Source: Symbiodinium natans
Lineage: Eukaryota; Sar; Dinophyceae; Suessiales; Symbiodiniaceae
Assembly: GCA_905221605.1 (NCBI GenBank)
Contig: CAJNDS010000735.1
Location: forward strand, 313,501 to 377,500
Direction of reading: 5' to 3'
Length of the DNA stretch: 64,000 nt
The notes beneath the pieces were generated by a model. It was not told the DNA's origin, made no database searches, and worked only from the letters and a program-made list of their open reading frames with translations. Below, in pieces: positions 20,681 through 32,434 of this stretch; the stretch's first letter is position 1, and each line of letters begins with the position of its first letter. The position numbers and the translations under genes were made by a program.

Positions 20681-22870
20681 ATGCTGTCCAAGGAGCTCTA
20701 TGCCAGAAAGCAGCTGGAGTACCGCCAGATCCTGGACGATCAATCTGCCGACCAGGCCCAGCGTGTGTGGGTTTAGGGTTTAGGGTTTAGGGTTTAGGGT
20801 TTAGGGTTTAGGGTTTCGGGTTCAGGGTTTAGAGTTTGGGGTTTCTGATTTAGGCTTTAGTTTATATAGGTTGTCTCAGGCGTGAAGGTATATGGAAGTT
20901 GTTGAAACTCAGAGTTCCTACCCGACTCTCCTAAAGTTTCCCCCCCCCCCCCCAAACCTTGCAGGCAAACTGATGAGTCAGCGCCTGTCCTTGAAACCTA
21001 AATCCTAAACCCTGAACCCCAAAAGCCTAATCGAGCCGTAACACCAACGTCCCACAGCTTCGTGACGTCCTATACAACGAACAACCCTGCAGAACCTTTA
21101 ATGGAGGGATGACCATATGGCCGTGTGCCAATATTAACTGCTTGTAACAGGGTCGTGGCCCACACACGCGACATACCCCGTTGCATAGCGTATGTATCAA
21201 TGCCCGGGGTTTTGCGACAGACCGGCTTGTTGTTGTCTTGTTTCCCCGTTTGGCTTCCAGTCGTGCATACGCGCGACAGAAGTCTGTATCAAGACGGGCG
21301 TTACATAGGTCTGTAACAGATGGTTTCGCGCGCGCGGTCCGCGACAACCGGGAGTTTTGGCACACGGCCATTTATGTATATCAATATATAAATTCACACA
21401 CACACACACACACACACACCGTAGCCCGTTTTAAGGACGCCGTTAGAGTGTAAGAGGGCTAGTATTTTGTTAATGGAGCAGTCGACTACCTTTTGTTTAC
21501 CACCTTGGGATGTTCCCCCTTATACTAGCAGTCCTTAATAGGGATTATCGTAGGAGATACTTTAATCCCTACTAAGGACTGCTAGTATAAGGGGGAACAT
21601 CCCAACTTAACACCCTTTGTAAGCCTCCCATGGGTCCTCAACTGGTACCGTGCGGCAGGCCCGTGGAGGATGATGAGCTGTGTAGTTGTGGTGGGGCAAT
21701 ATAGCGGTATTCCCGTATGGTCCCTATGTACGTATACTACATAATAAGCCTCCCCCCCCCCCCCCCCGCCCCAGCCCCCAGGCCCCCAAAATATTGTGGG
21801 CACCTTGATACTGGTCCCCATGGGAACTTTCAAAGCAATAGGGAAAAGTGGAAGCAAGGCCGGCAAGGCAAGAGTGACAAGGAAGGCCATCGAATGAAAA
21901 GGCACCGAAGCCTCTGAACTCTGTGGGTTCGCTCTCAGAGCCCATGGTCTAGGATTCCCAGAGACTCCAAAACCCCTTAATTAAGGAATATACCTTAAGT
22001 CATATGAGGGTTCCTATTATAATTTAAGGTATATTCCTCAATTAAGGGGTTTTGGAGTCTCTGGGTTCCGGGAAGTGAGGAGCCGTAAACGAAAGAGACT
22101 CTTTCTCAACCGCCTGAGCCCTTAAACCGCATACACCCTGCCAAATTCAAATATATAGCCAGCTTTTAAATTACCACTAAGCCTACTTGCATTGTAGTAT
22201 ATACCAAATATGCCATTAAAAGTTCTTGAAGCCCGCGACACCGGAGCCAAACTAAGACCAAGGGCTCCTTCTGGAAAGCCGCATAACCCCAGCGGTCTCC
22301 TTTTCCAGAGGCCTCTTGAAGTGGGTTTTAGGGTTTTGGATTTAGGGTTTAGGGTTTGGGGTTTTCGTTCCCGTTTCGGATACGCGAAAAGAAAAGTCCT
22401 TGGAGCCTTGGGGCCACGTTTCTTGGTCCGAATGACTTTTTCCTACGTGGGATTTGGGCTGTGGGGTTCGGGGCTTAAAACTTCATTTGGGGCCCAGAGC
22501 TCAGGGCTTATAGGGCTTCGGGTTAAGGGTATAGGGTTTAGGGTTAGGGTTTAGGATTTAGGGTTTAGGATTTAGGTTTTAGGGTTTAGGGTTTAGGGTT
22601 TAGGGTTAGCGGTTCGGGGTTTCCCAGTTCAGGGCTCTTGAGTGATAATGTCTCCAAGGCGAACCAGCGCCAGAGGCGGCGCCAAGAAGTCCTTGAGCTG
22701 GCTGCAGCCCCAAGAGAGGGAGAGAGAGTAGGGTTTAGGGTTTAGTTAGTTTAGGGTTTTTCGGGTTTAGGGCTTGGGGTCTAGGGTGTAGTGTTTAGGG
22801 GGAGGGAGAGGGCGAGGGAGAGGGACAGGGAGAGGGAGAGGGAGAGGGAGAGAGTGAGAGATTTGCCGGG

Positions 22871-22915
<45 letters not shown>

Positions 22916-25900
22916 GGGCGGGTGTTGGGCGCAGGGATTGTAGGAGGATTCATGGGGTTAGGATTTGTAGTTTTTTGGGGTTTAGAGGGTTTATGGGGCT
23001 TACGGGATGTTAAGGGCTTAGGGCAGTTTAAGGGTTTACAGGGTTTATGGGATTTAAAGGGCCCAGGGTGCAGCATCTTTTTCTTGCCTGGTGGCCTCGG
23101 TTTTCGTCATGGAGATATACTCAGCGAAAGGTGCCCTGTCATCCTGGACATAGACACGTATCACATCGAAAAGTGCACTTGCCCGGTAGACACCTTGCAA
23201 GTGTTTTGCGGTCGTGGGGCTACCCGCACTGGCTCCGCCTGCGCCTTCTCCCTGCAGAACAAGTCCATCTTGGGTCTGTGTAGGCTTGTAGTTCAGGGCT
23301 TCCTGACATTGGTGCCTAGCGAGCACTTTAAACCCCAAGTACTACATCTTTCGCCTGACACCTACACTCCGAGTTAAATTCGGGTTTAGGGTTTATAGGG
23401 TTTAGGGAAACCACAATTGGGGGTCTAGGTAGGGTTTGTATTTTAGTATTGGGTCGTTCGAGGCCTTGTCTTTCAGGATTTGGGGTTTGGGGTTTAAGGT
23501 TCCAGCAGAGGAGTTTAGTATAGGGGCCGGAATAGTAACCAATAGTATTCGTTTCTGGTCCCTATATAATTACATGAAAAAACCCAAACCCAATTTGAAT
23601 TATGAAGGCACCTATATTGGGGTTTAGGGGGTGCTTGGAGAGTCAGTTCAAAACCTACAAGGAGAAGCAGTCCATCCCTTCACTGGCGACGAAGACGCAC
23701 GTGCAAGGGCCCCAGTGGGGCTGTTCTCTTTTTTCTAACCCTTGTAAAACTTATATCCTCGACCCCATACCCTAAACCCTAAAACTTAAACCTTAAACCT
23801 TCCTTTTGGAACCTCAACCCTAAACCCTGAAACTTAAACCTTAAGCCTTAAACCTTCCTTTTAGAACCTCAACCCCAAACCCTAAACCCTGAAACTTAAA
23901 CCTCAAACCTTCCTTTTAGAACCTCAACCCCAAACCCTAAACCCTAAACCTGAAACTTAAACCTTAAACCTTCCTTTTAGAAGCCATCTTCAGCCTTCAG
24001 GGAACCAGGATGCAGAGTAGGGCCCTTCTTCGCTTTTTTCTTGGGGGGGAGGGGGGGGGGGTTCCCTTGTAGACCCTTCTTAAACAAAGAAGGGCCCCCT
24101 TTTTGTAAAATCCTACATTAAGCAAGGGAAAGTATCCATCAGTGGCTGGCCTAACATGGAGAACAAGTTGGGATGTTCACCGTTGTACTCACAGTCCTCA
24201 ACGGGGATCATAATGGGGCTACTATAATCCCTATTAAGGAGTCGTTCGTATAAGTGGGAACATCCCAAAGAACAAGTCTCAAAAGCCGTTTTGGGTGGCT
24301 CCAGAGGCTCGGAGCATGGCGTTTAGGGATGCTCCGAAGCCCTGGATTCTACAAAAACGCCTACTCCTAAACACTCCTAAGCCCTAGGCCCTAAACCCTA
24401 AACCCGAAGCCCTACAGACCCTAAACCCTGTCAACCTTGACATTGATTCATGCTTCGGACTTCGAGCATGGGAGTTCCGCGCCTACGCCCTGTCAACGCC
24501 CAGGTGGGAGAAGAAGGACACCGAAAGCAACGCCGCTGCCATCATGGAGGTGCGCTCTTCTCTCTCTCTCTCTCTATCTCGCTCTCTCGCTCTCTCTGTC
24601 TTTCTCTCGCTGAGTAAACGTGTAAAGCCGGCTCGTCACGCGTACGGTGGCAGGTTTTCCAGGCGATCGAGTCACGCACTTTAGAACCGTTGCCCATCAG
24701 GGACTCTGAATCTCTCTGGGGGCTCCGAAATTAGGGTTACCTTATTGAGGTCCCTATTACAACGGGATCCTACTATTTTGGGGTCTAAATTAGGGGTCCC
24801 TTATTTTCGTAAACCCACATCTCCGCTAGGGCGAGGAAACGCCTAGGTGGGTGCGGAGCAAGATCCCCAGAGACTCCAAAACCCCTTAATTAAGGAATAT
24901 ACCTTAAATAAAACTAGGAACCCTAATATGATTTAAGGTATATTCCTTAATTAAGGGGTTTTGGAGTCTCTGGATCTCTCATGCCATGACAACAACCGAG
25001 AAGCAGTCTCAGTATCCATCCTTGCAAGACCCCCACTTCGAAGCCGACTTGTCCTCCTCCTCTAGGGCTTCAGGGCCATCCACCTAATCTCATTCACCAA
25101 CCCTAAACCCTAAACCCTGAACCCTAAATCCTAAACCCTAAACCCTGAACCCTAAACCCTAAACCCTACACCCTGGCAGGAGCAGCTGGCGCTGGCCGCA
25201 GTCAAGAGGGGCCAGGATGCCGTGAGCAATGATGGTAGGGGGGTTAGAGGGTGTTTTGAGGGTTTTTTGAGGGTTTTTTGAGGGTTTTTTGAGGGTTTTG
25301 GAGGGTTTTGGAGGGGTTTTGGAGGGTTTTAGTGGGGTTTTGGAGGGGTTTTGGAGGGTTTAGAGGGTTTAGGGTTTAGGAGAACAAGGGGTTCCAAGCA
25401 ACTACTTATCATATCCCTTGAGTAGGGAATACTCCATAAATACACGAAGCCGGTGTATGCTCGGAATCCTAAAACTCCTCCCAACCTGCAAATCACCCTG
25501 CAGGTTCCTAAACTCCACCTTCAGATGTGCCCCCTAGAAGCCCAAGGGCTAAAGCTTGCTTGCTCAGTGGTGCCCTTTTCCCCCTTTTTTCCAAGGTTCC
25601 CTCATAAAGTATCCAACACCAAAACGGATAACTTATCATACTATGGTTACTGGGCTATCAAGAAAGCAGTGGGGACATACCCTAAACCCCAAACCCTAAA
25701 CCCTAAACCCTAAACCCTAAACATGTTTGCCGGTATCCCCTTTCAGGAGAGGTCTGGGGACCCAAGTGGTGTTCTTAAAGGGACCCTTGAGCCCAGCACC
25801 CCATTATAAGCCCTCCGAGTCGAGCCTCTTCGCTGTTGTCCTGTTGTTTTTAGGGTTTAGGGTTTAGGGTTTAGGGTTTAGGGTTTAGGGTTTAGGGTGG

Positions 25901-28900
25901 ACTCAGGCTTAGTATCGACAGTACCGGGCGGAAAGACTTCCGAACCATTCAGCGCCACTGGGCTTTCTTCGCCTTCAGAGGCAACTAAGCGGATGCATGG
26001 ACCCTGAGCCGCGAACCCTCCTTAGAAACCTAAGTCAGCCCCAAAAGGTTTGAAGGTTTGTTTAGGTTTTTCGGGTTTAGGGTGTAGGGTGTAGGATTTA
26101 GGGTTTAAAGTATAACCTATAACCCTAAACCCTAAACCCTAAGGACTGTAGTAGTATAGGGTATAGATGACCCCCATTTTAGGGCTCATGGTCTCCAAGT
26201 CTGCACACTCTTAAGACACTTAAGACACTCCTAAGCCCTAAAAGCCCTAAACCCTATAAACCCTAAACCCTATAAACCCTATAAACCCTGCAAACCCTAT
26301 AAACCCTATAAACCCTATAAACCCTGCAAACCCTATACCCTGAGCCCTAAACTCCAAACCCTAAACCCAGGAGCACGAGCGTAAGAAGATGGAGGAGGAG
26401 ACGACGCGAGCGTTTCTCAAGCAGCTGGGCGCTCGGCATTGGCTGGCAGGGGCTTTCGGGCTAAATACTAGGGTTTAGGGTTTAGGGTTTAAGGGTTAAG
26501 AGTTTAGGGTTTAGGGCTCCTAATCCCTATACGGGCGTTTCCGAGTACCCTTGTTGGGGGGTTCTTTTTAAGGGGTTCTATTCTGTTTGGGGTATAAAAG
26601 GGGTACCCCTAGTCTGGGAAATACCTATATGGGTCGGAAGAATTACGAATCGTATTCCCTTATGGCCCCCTCTAGAAATACTCCGTAATGACTGCAGAAC
26701 CCTTTTTCCATTGTTTTGCCCCTACAGTATAGAGGGTTGAAGTAGCCCTCCTCTTCAAAGTTTGATGCTTTGGGGCCGGGCAACCCATTTTTAGTAGGTC
26801 CTTGGAGCGTTAGAGTACAAGTCTATCCACCCCTAAACCCTAAACCCTAAACCGCCTTCTCACTTCTTGTGGAGGCTCCTGCATCCTAAGTTCCTCAATT
26901 GGCTGGCGCACGAAGCATGGGTGTTTACATGGGGGTTTACGATCATAGGGGCCCATTAAAGATACACCCCCAAATAGTAGGATTCCCTCTAAAAAACAGG
27001 ACCCAATAAGGTACCCCTAATTTCGGAATCCCCCACATGTTGCTGGAGAACTGAGCTCAGGGAGGGGCCCCAGAAATAGCGCACGCAACATGATGAGGGC
27101 TTGAGGGCATCAAGGGGGCTCGAAGGTTCAGGGTTCAGGGTTTAGGGTTTAGGGTTTAGGGTTTAGGGTTTAGGGTTTAGGAACCCTGCAAGCCTTAAGT
27201 GCAAGTGCAACTGCGCCTGTTATTAGAGCATCGGATTTTGCCAGCGCAACGTGCTTCAGTCCCGAATCCTTAAACCCTAAGAGATGTCTGGGTGACTGCA
27301 TACACCGGTGGATCAGGAATCGGGTATTCTGGCGAAACGCAACCCCCCCGTCCCCACTCCCCCTCCCCTCCCCCCTCCCCCCTCCCCCCTCCACCCTCCC
27401 CCCTCCCCCTCCCCCCCCCCCTCCCCCTCTCCCCCCTCCCCCCCCCCCCCCCCCCCCCTCCCCCCTCCCCCTCCCCCTCCCCCTCCCCCCTCCCCCTCCC
27501 CCTCCCCCCTCCCCCCCTCCCCCTCCCCCCCCCTCCCCCCCCCCCCCCCTCCCCCCCCCCCCCCCCCCCCCTCCCCCCCCCCCCCCCCCTCCCTCCCCCC
27601 GCGTGTTGGCATTTTTTCTCCACAGTGTGGGCATTCCTCTTGTGGCCTATCAAGAAAACCAACCCTAAACCCCTAACCCTAAACCCTCAGCCCTAAACCC
27701 TAAACCCTAAACCCCAAAGCCTAACCCCAAACCCTAAACCCTAAACCGTTAAAGCCCAAACCCCAAGCCAGGGCGGCTGAAGAGCGTGCCGAGAGATACG
27801 TCGCAGTTCGCCTTCGGCAGCGTGAGGAGACCGCCATGGGTTGGGGGAGGGTGTTGTTTAGGGTTTAGGGTTTAGGGTCTAGGGGTGTAGGGGTTTGGGG
27901 GTGTAGGGTTGTAGGGATCTAGGCGTTCAGGGGTGTAGAGTGGGGGTCTAGGGATTTCGAACCTAGGGGTTTAGGGGTGCAGGGGTCCAGCAGTTTAGGG
28001 GTCCAGGGGTTTAGGGGTTTAGGAATTTAGGGATGAAGGATTTAGCGTGGAGGGTTTGCAACATAGGGTTTCGGTGTTAAGGTTGCTTGCCAGACCTTGC
28101 GGAAAAGCGCTTTGGGATTTATAGAGTTTAGGATTAAAAGTGGGTGGGGCGGAGGGTTCTTGGTTGTGCCGCTGTCTGGTTGGAGTTGGAGGCTCATAGG
28201 GTAAAAATTGGGCTTGAAAAACCCTAAACCCTAAACCCTAATCCCTAAACCCTAAACCCTAAACCCTAAGTTGTTATCGCAAATCATGCACCTCAGGTAG
28301 AGCCTAACCCTGCTTCTAGCACAAGTCTATGAACCTGCAAGTAGACTACTACAGGGGTCGGAATGATTAGGGGGTCCCTTAGGGGGTCCCTTTGAAATCA
28401 TACCATAATAACCCCCCCCCCAAAAAAAAAAAAAAACAACAACAACTCTTCTATTTTTTCAGCCCCCCCTGTGTTAGTTTTTCTTAGTAGTAGAGCAGGT
28501 AACCTTTAACCTTTTTGGGGTATTCTAATCCCAATAAAATCCCAATGGTCAACCTTTAATTCCTCCAGGTTACTGGACAACTAAGTTTAAGGGCCTAAAC
28601 CCTCAACCCCAAACCTTTTGACCCTAAACACCCTGATCCTATCCTCTAGCTACTTTTGGGTTTGAGACTCGAGAGTGGCAGGTTTCCTGTTCGGGATGGA
28701 GCGCGAGTTCACGGATGAAGGTTTGGTTTAGGGTTTAGAGTTTAGGGTTTAGGGTTTAGGGTTTAGGGTCAGGGTTTAGGGTTTAGGGTTTGAGGGCTTA
28801 GGCACGTATAGCTCGAAACCCTGATGTACTCAAGCCCTCAGCCAAACCCCAAGCTAGACCACAGCATGCTAACCCTAAACCCTAAAACCTAAGCCCTAAA

Positions 28901-30017
28901 CCCTAAACCCTCAAACCCTAAACCCTAAACCACCAGGAAGTGTCCGTCCTCACCCATGAGTGGACCAAGGTCGCGGAGGACTCGCTATCTGGCTCAGGGT
29001 CTTCAGGGTCTAGCACTTATCGAAGGGCCTCTCGTAAGGAGAAGGGCGGAAGGTTTGCAAACCACCACCCAGGGTAACCTATATACCCTTTAAAACAGCA
29101 CTATAGAACTTGCCCAGAATGAAGGTATGTATGATCAGACCCCCGCCGCCCCTCCCCGTCCGTGTTCCCCCCCCCCCTGGTGTGTGGTGTGGGTTTAGGG
29201 TTTAGGCTTTAGGGTTCAGAGGCTAAAGGGTTTAGGGTATGGGGTCGGGCGTGGGGGGGTGCGGGGGGTGATCACATATCCCTTTCGTTGTTGCTCTAGC
29301 TAAGCCCTCATAAACCTAAAAAAGGACCCAGGGCTTCGATTCCCGCGCTCGAAATCCTACCAAGGTGCCCCCAAACAGTTTTGGTCTTTGGGTGGGGTTT
29401 AGGGTTGCCTATGCAAGCACCAGGCGCCAGGAGCTAAGCTGGTTCTAGACCCTAAACCCTGGACCATCTGGCTTGAATTATGAGCTGCTCGTCACTGCTC
29501 GCGCATGTCGAATAACTGTGTTGTCGTTAAGGGTGCCAAACAAGGCAGAATTCGCATGTCAACGCAGTGCCATGGGAATATTGGGAGTTTTAGGCTCCTA
29601 AATGGCGCGCCATGCCCGGCAATGATACCGAGTCTCGGGTTGAGCTGATAAGCCTCTTCTAGACTATCACCCACAGTAAACGGCTTCATGGCTTTCTGTA
29701 GGGTGTAGGGGCTTCGGCCTCGACCCTTTCAACATTGGTAGCCCAGTGGTACCCTTTCCAATTTTTTGGTTCAAGGTTCCCTCAGAAAGTAACAGCCCTC
29801 CAGAACAAGGTGCCCTTCCATGTCATATGGTTCCTGAGCCACCAAGTAAGGCTAGAAAAGCCCTAAACCCTAAACCCTAAACCCCAAACCCTAAACCCTA
29901 AACCCTAAACCCTCAACCCTAATCTTAAGCCCTGAAAAACCGCGTGGCGCGAGGAGAAGAAGCGTCAGAAGGACGAGCTCAAGCGAGCAGAGCTTCGCGA
30001 AGAGCAGGAGGCCTGTG
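20681..30017 (+). CDS. Multi-exon coiled-coil protein gene (nine exons)
   Basis: Exons in order: 20681-20762 (ATG in context AAAAATG), 22633-22727, 24475-24549, 25180-25221, 26371-26441, 27772-27839, 28682-28720, 28941-28969, 29954-30017. Each starts after AG and ends before GT, except exon 5, which appears to end before GC. All eight junctions keep one reading frame. Short motifs in order: MLSKELYARKQLEYRQILDD, NQRQRRRQEVLELAA, RWEKKDTESNAAAIME, EQLALAAVKRGQD, EHERKKMEEETTRAFLKQ, EERAERYVAVRLRQREE, FGMEREFTDE, LTHEWTK, EKKRQKDELKRAELREEQE. The peptide is highly charged and helical, like ciliary trichohyalin/plectin-homology proteins, but no family is assigned. Introns of about 0.2-1.9 kb are filled with TTTAGGG/CCCTAAA arrays and MITEs. 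The start exon could instead be internal (acceptor at 20692), and the gene may continue past 30017. Confidence 0.6.
21027..21453. other. Unclassified unique island with CA microsatellite
   Basis: In the first intron of the coiled-coil gene. Both strands carry overlapping frames of 60-115 codons, none resembling a family I know. It contains TCAATGCCCGGGG and CGCGCGCG motifs and ends in (CA)n at 21395-21420. Probably intronic. Confidence 0.4.
21505..21605. mobile_element. MITE family M2, best-preserved copy
   Basis: Arms TTGGGATGTTCCCCCTTATA and the complement match almost base for base; a TTTAGGG array is absent here, so it serves as the empty reference for the split copies at 57112-57220 and 58037-58300. 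Confidence 0.88.
21957..22065. mobile_element. MITE family M1, copy 2
   Basis: 109-bp palindrome matching the copy at 5361-5469; TT lies at both borders, again consistent with a 2-bp target duplication. Confidence 0.85.
22872..22914. repeat. 43-base G homopolymer
   Basis: Follows a GGGAGA-rich tract (22795-22860). Sequence length here may be an assembly estimate. Confidence 0.9.
23054..23338 (-). CDS. Possible minus-strand coding fragment inside an intron
   Basis: A unique 300-bp island between exons 2 and 3 of the coiled-coil gene. On the minus strand 95 codons are open, with a natural-looking tail (DVIRVYVQDDRAPFAEY, ISMTKTEATRQEKDA). The plus strand is open as well (VILDIDTYHIEKCTC). No family recognised; could be a captured gene fragment. 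Confidence 0.27.
   Translation of the reverse strand: MGFKVLARHQCQEALNYKPTQTQDGLVLQGEGAGGASAGSPTTAKHLQGVYRASALFDVIRVYVQDDRAPFAEYISMTKTEATRQEKDAAPWAL
24168..24268. mobile_element. MITE family M2, copy
   Basis: Ends TTGGGATGTTC and GAACATCCCAA; centre intact, without telomere-like repeats. Lies in intron 2 of the coiled-coil gene. Confidence 0.8.
24724..24820. mobile_element. MITE family M4, copy
   Basis: Palindromic element with GGGTACC-type arms and a GGATCCTACTATTTTGGGG core. Relatives at 11581-11692, 26932-27036, 33750-33857, 38196-38292 and partial ones near 30170-30250 and 43905-44010. Confidence 0.7.
24866..24973. mobile_element. MITE family M1, copy 3
   Basis: Palindrome matching 5361-5469 with a single unmatched stretch at its centre; borders do not show a clear target duplication. 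Confidence 0.85.
27342..27600. repeat. C-rich low-complexity tract, (C)5-10 with T interruptions
   Basis: About 260 bp of C runs broken by single T. Long Pro/Ser/Leu frames on plus and Gly/Arg/Glu frames on minus come from the composition and are not genes. It lies in the intron between exons 5 and 6 of the coiled-coil gene. Confidence 0.9.
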
Positions 30018-30258
30018 GTTTGTAAGCCCGGGTTTAGGGTTTAGGGTTGAGGGTTTAGGGTTTAGGGTCGTCTTGGGAGTAGCCTATATGGGGGTTTAGG
30101 ATGTTTAGGGTTTAGAGGGTAGAGTGTTTTGGGTTTAGGGTTTAGGGTTTGGGGTTTAGGGTTTAGGGATTCGGGGTACCTAATTGGGGTCCTTGTCAAA
30201 AGGGGATCCCATTCTTTGGGGGTCTATGTGGGGTCCCAAGCTTTTCTCAGGAGTAGCC

Positions 30259-30497
30259 TTGGTGTGTTCCACCTTCCACTAACAGTCCTGAATAGGGATT
30301 ATAAACCCTAAACCCTAAACCCCAAACCCCAAACCCTAAACCCCAAACCCTAAACCCTAAACCCTAAACCCTAAACCCTAAACCCTAAACCCTAAACCCT
30401 AAACCCTAAACCCTAAACCCTAAACCCTAAACCCTAAACCCTAAACCCTAAACCCTAAACCCTAAACCCTAAACCCTAAACCCTAAACCCTAAACCC
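30259..30497. repeat. Half a MITE M2 running into the longest CCCTAAA array
   Basis: 30259-30303 is the left half of an M2 element up to its centre (TAGGGATTATA). From there to 30497 the C-rich telomere-like heptamer runs about 27 units, the first few as CCCCAAA, the rest near perfect. The right half of the MITE is missing. Confidence 0.85.
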
Positions 30498-32031
30498 AAC
30501 CTTCGGGCTCGTTTGGGCAGCCGGCTTAGGTGAGCGTATAGGGTAGGGCAACTTCTATACCCTTAGGAACAAAGCGAATCGTAGCCAATCATGAAGGCTA
30601 GGGTTTAGGGTTTAGGGTTTAGGGTTTAGGGTTTAGGGTTTAGGGTTTAGGGTTTAGGGTTTAGGGTTTAGGGTTCAGGGTTCAGGGTTCAGGGTTTAGG
30701 GTCATGGCACATGCCCTTTGCTTAAGGGTACGTAGGCTACTCTCCGGGAGGGGGGAGGGTTAGGGCTGAGCGTCCTTCGAGGCTCCTCAGGATGTAAGGG
30801 CTACGTTGCTTTCGCTCTGGGCACGCTTTGTTTTGTTGCTTCGTGGTGTACATTGTTTCTTTGGGGTGTCCGGGGCGTGTCTGGGTTTGAGGGCTTAGAT
30901 TATGTTGCTCTACACCAAAACGTGTCTTTAGAGTCAGGGGTTTTCAAGGGGATGAAGATTCTAGGAGGCCGCAGAATTCGTCCATATAAAACCTGACCAT
31001 AAACCTCAAGCCCTCGAACCCCTGTAAGTCCCAGGTCCGACACAACGAGTCCAACCCCAATAATGCTACGACCCCAAGTAGGTTTAAAAGGGTTTAGGGT
31101 TTAGGGTTTATAAGGGTTTCGGACTCCAATGCTGGTTGCCACCACCAGGTACCCCAGCCTATTTTGTTGGCTTCATTGTGGTTTGTGTTCAGAGTACAAG
31201 ATAGGTGGGTACCACAGGATCTCTTTGGCGGCATTGAGGATCCAGGAAGTTAGGCAAAGCATCCATCCAAAACCCGGCGCGCGCCAGGCCGTGCAGCGTC
31301 TGACACAGGGGTGGGTGCCTCCGCGACGTGGGGCGCCAAGAAGAGCATGCAAGAGTTTTGTTCAGCCTTGTGGGGCGTTTGAGGTCATGTTTCGGGCGGC
31401 GGCTCCTCCTGATCACAATCATGGTGATTCATTGCTGACTAATTACGGCAGCCATTGTCCATCATCTATAGAAATTGCTGCAAGGGGTCAAGTGGTGTGA
31501 ATTCCATCAGAGCGGTTGCAATTCCGTAATAAAGGGCCCGCTCATTAAACAAGCAGCACAGGGGTTTTACAACTTCCAGAGCGGATGTGGAGAAGAGTGT
31601 GCTTCTATAGGGTTTCATGTTTAAAAAACAGAGGCCGCGTCATAACAAGGACCCCGATTGGGGCCAGATTTTCGAGAAGTGACGTGACCTTAATGAAGTA
31701 ATATACCTTAAATCATATTAGGGTTCCTATTGTAGTTTAAGGTATATTCCCTTACTTAAGGGGTTTTGGAGTCTCTGGGATACGAAGTGCCATGAGAGGC
31801 CTGCGCAAGCCGTGCCATCCCCATCACAACGCGCGGACCCCAGCTGTGCTTAAGGAAGCACCTGTGACTCAGCAGTAGCTGCGTAGCTCAGCCCTAGACC
31901 CTAGACCCTAAACCCTAAGCCCAAAGCCCTAAACCCTAAGACCTAAGCCCTAAGCCCTAAACGCTAAGCCCTAAACCCTAAACCCTAAGCCCTAAACGCT
32001 AAGCCCTAAACCCTAAACCCTAAACCCTAGA
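30498..32031. repeat. TTTAGGG array, MITE copy and unclassified island
   Basis: TTTAGGG at 30598-30702; unique sequence at 30710-31090; a 380-bp island at 31120-31500 with an open frame of 123 codons on plus and 77 on minus, neither recognised; a left-truncated M1 MITE at 31688-31779; and degenerate CCCTAAA/CCCTAAG units from 31890. Confidence 0.65.
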
Positions 32032-32434
32032 CCCTGTACACCTCAAATCCTAAAACCAAAACCCTAAAACCCGTTGACTGAGTACAGGAAGGGGTCGGGG
32101 TCTTGGTTTCAGAAGTCAGGCTTGGCCAGCTAGTTTGGAGTGGTGGCAGTTCAGGAGCCGAGCTACGCTAAGCCCTAAACCCTAAACCCTAAACCCCAAA
32201 GCCTAAACCCTAAACCCTAAACCCTAAACCCTAAACCCTAAACCCTAAACCCTAAACCCTAAACCCTAAGCCCGAACCCTAAACCCTAAACCCTAAACCC
32301 TAGCTCGGCTCCTGAACTGCCACCACTCCAAACTAGCTGGCCAAGCCTGACTTCTGAAACCAAGACCCCGACCCCTTCCTGTACTCAGTCAACGGGTTTT
32401 AGGGTTTTGGTTTTAGGATTTGAGGTGTACAGGG
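32032..32434. repeat. Perfect 134-bp inverted repeat around a CCCTAAA array
   Basis: Left arm 32032-32165 and right arm 32301-32434 are exact reverse complements over 134 bp with no gap. The 135-bp spacer is a CCCTAAA array. The arm contains an exon-like piece (after GGTTTCAG, from 32113: VRLGQLVWSGGSSGAE), which is therefore present once in each orientation. Confidence 0.95.

Noticed and set aside
27170-27696. Pro-rich and Gly-rich proteins of 90-150 residues
   Set aside because: They read the C-rich low-complexity tract in five frames; intronic.
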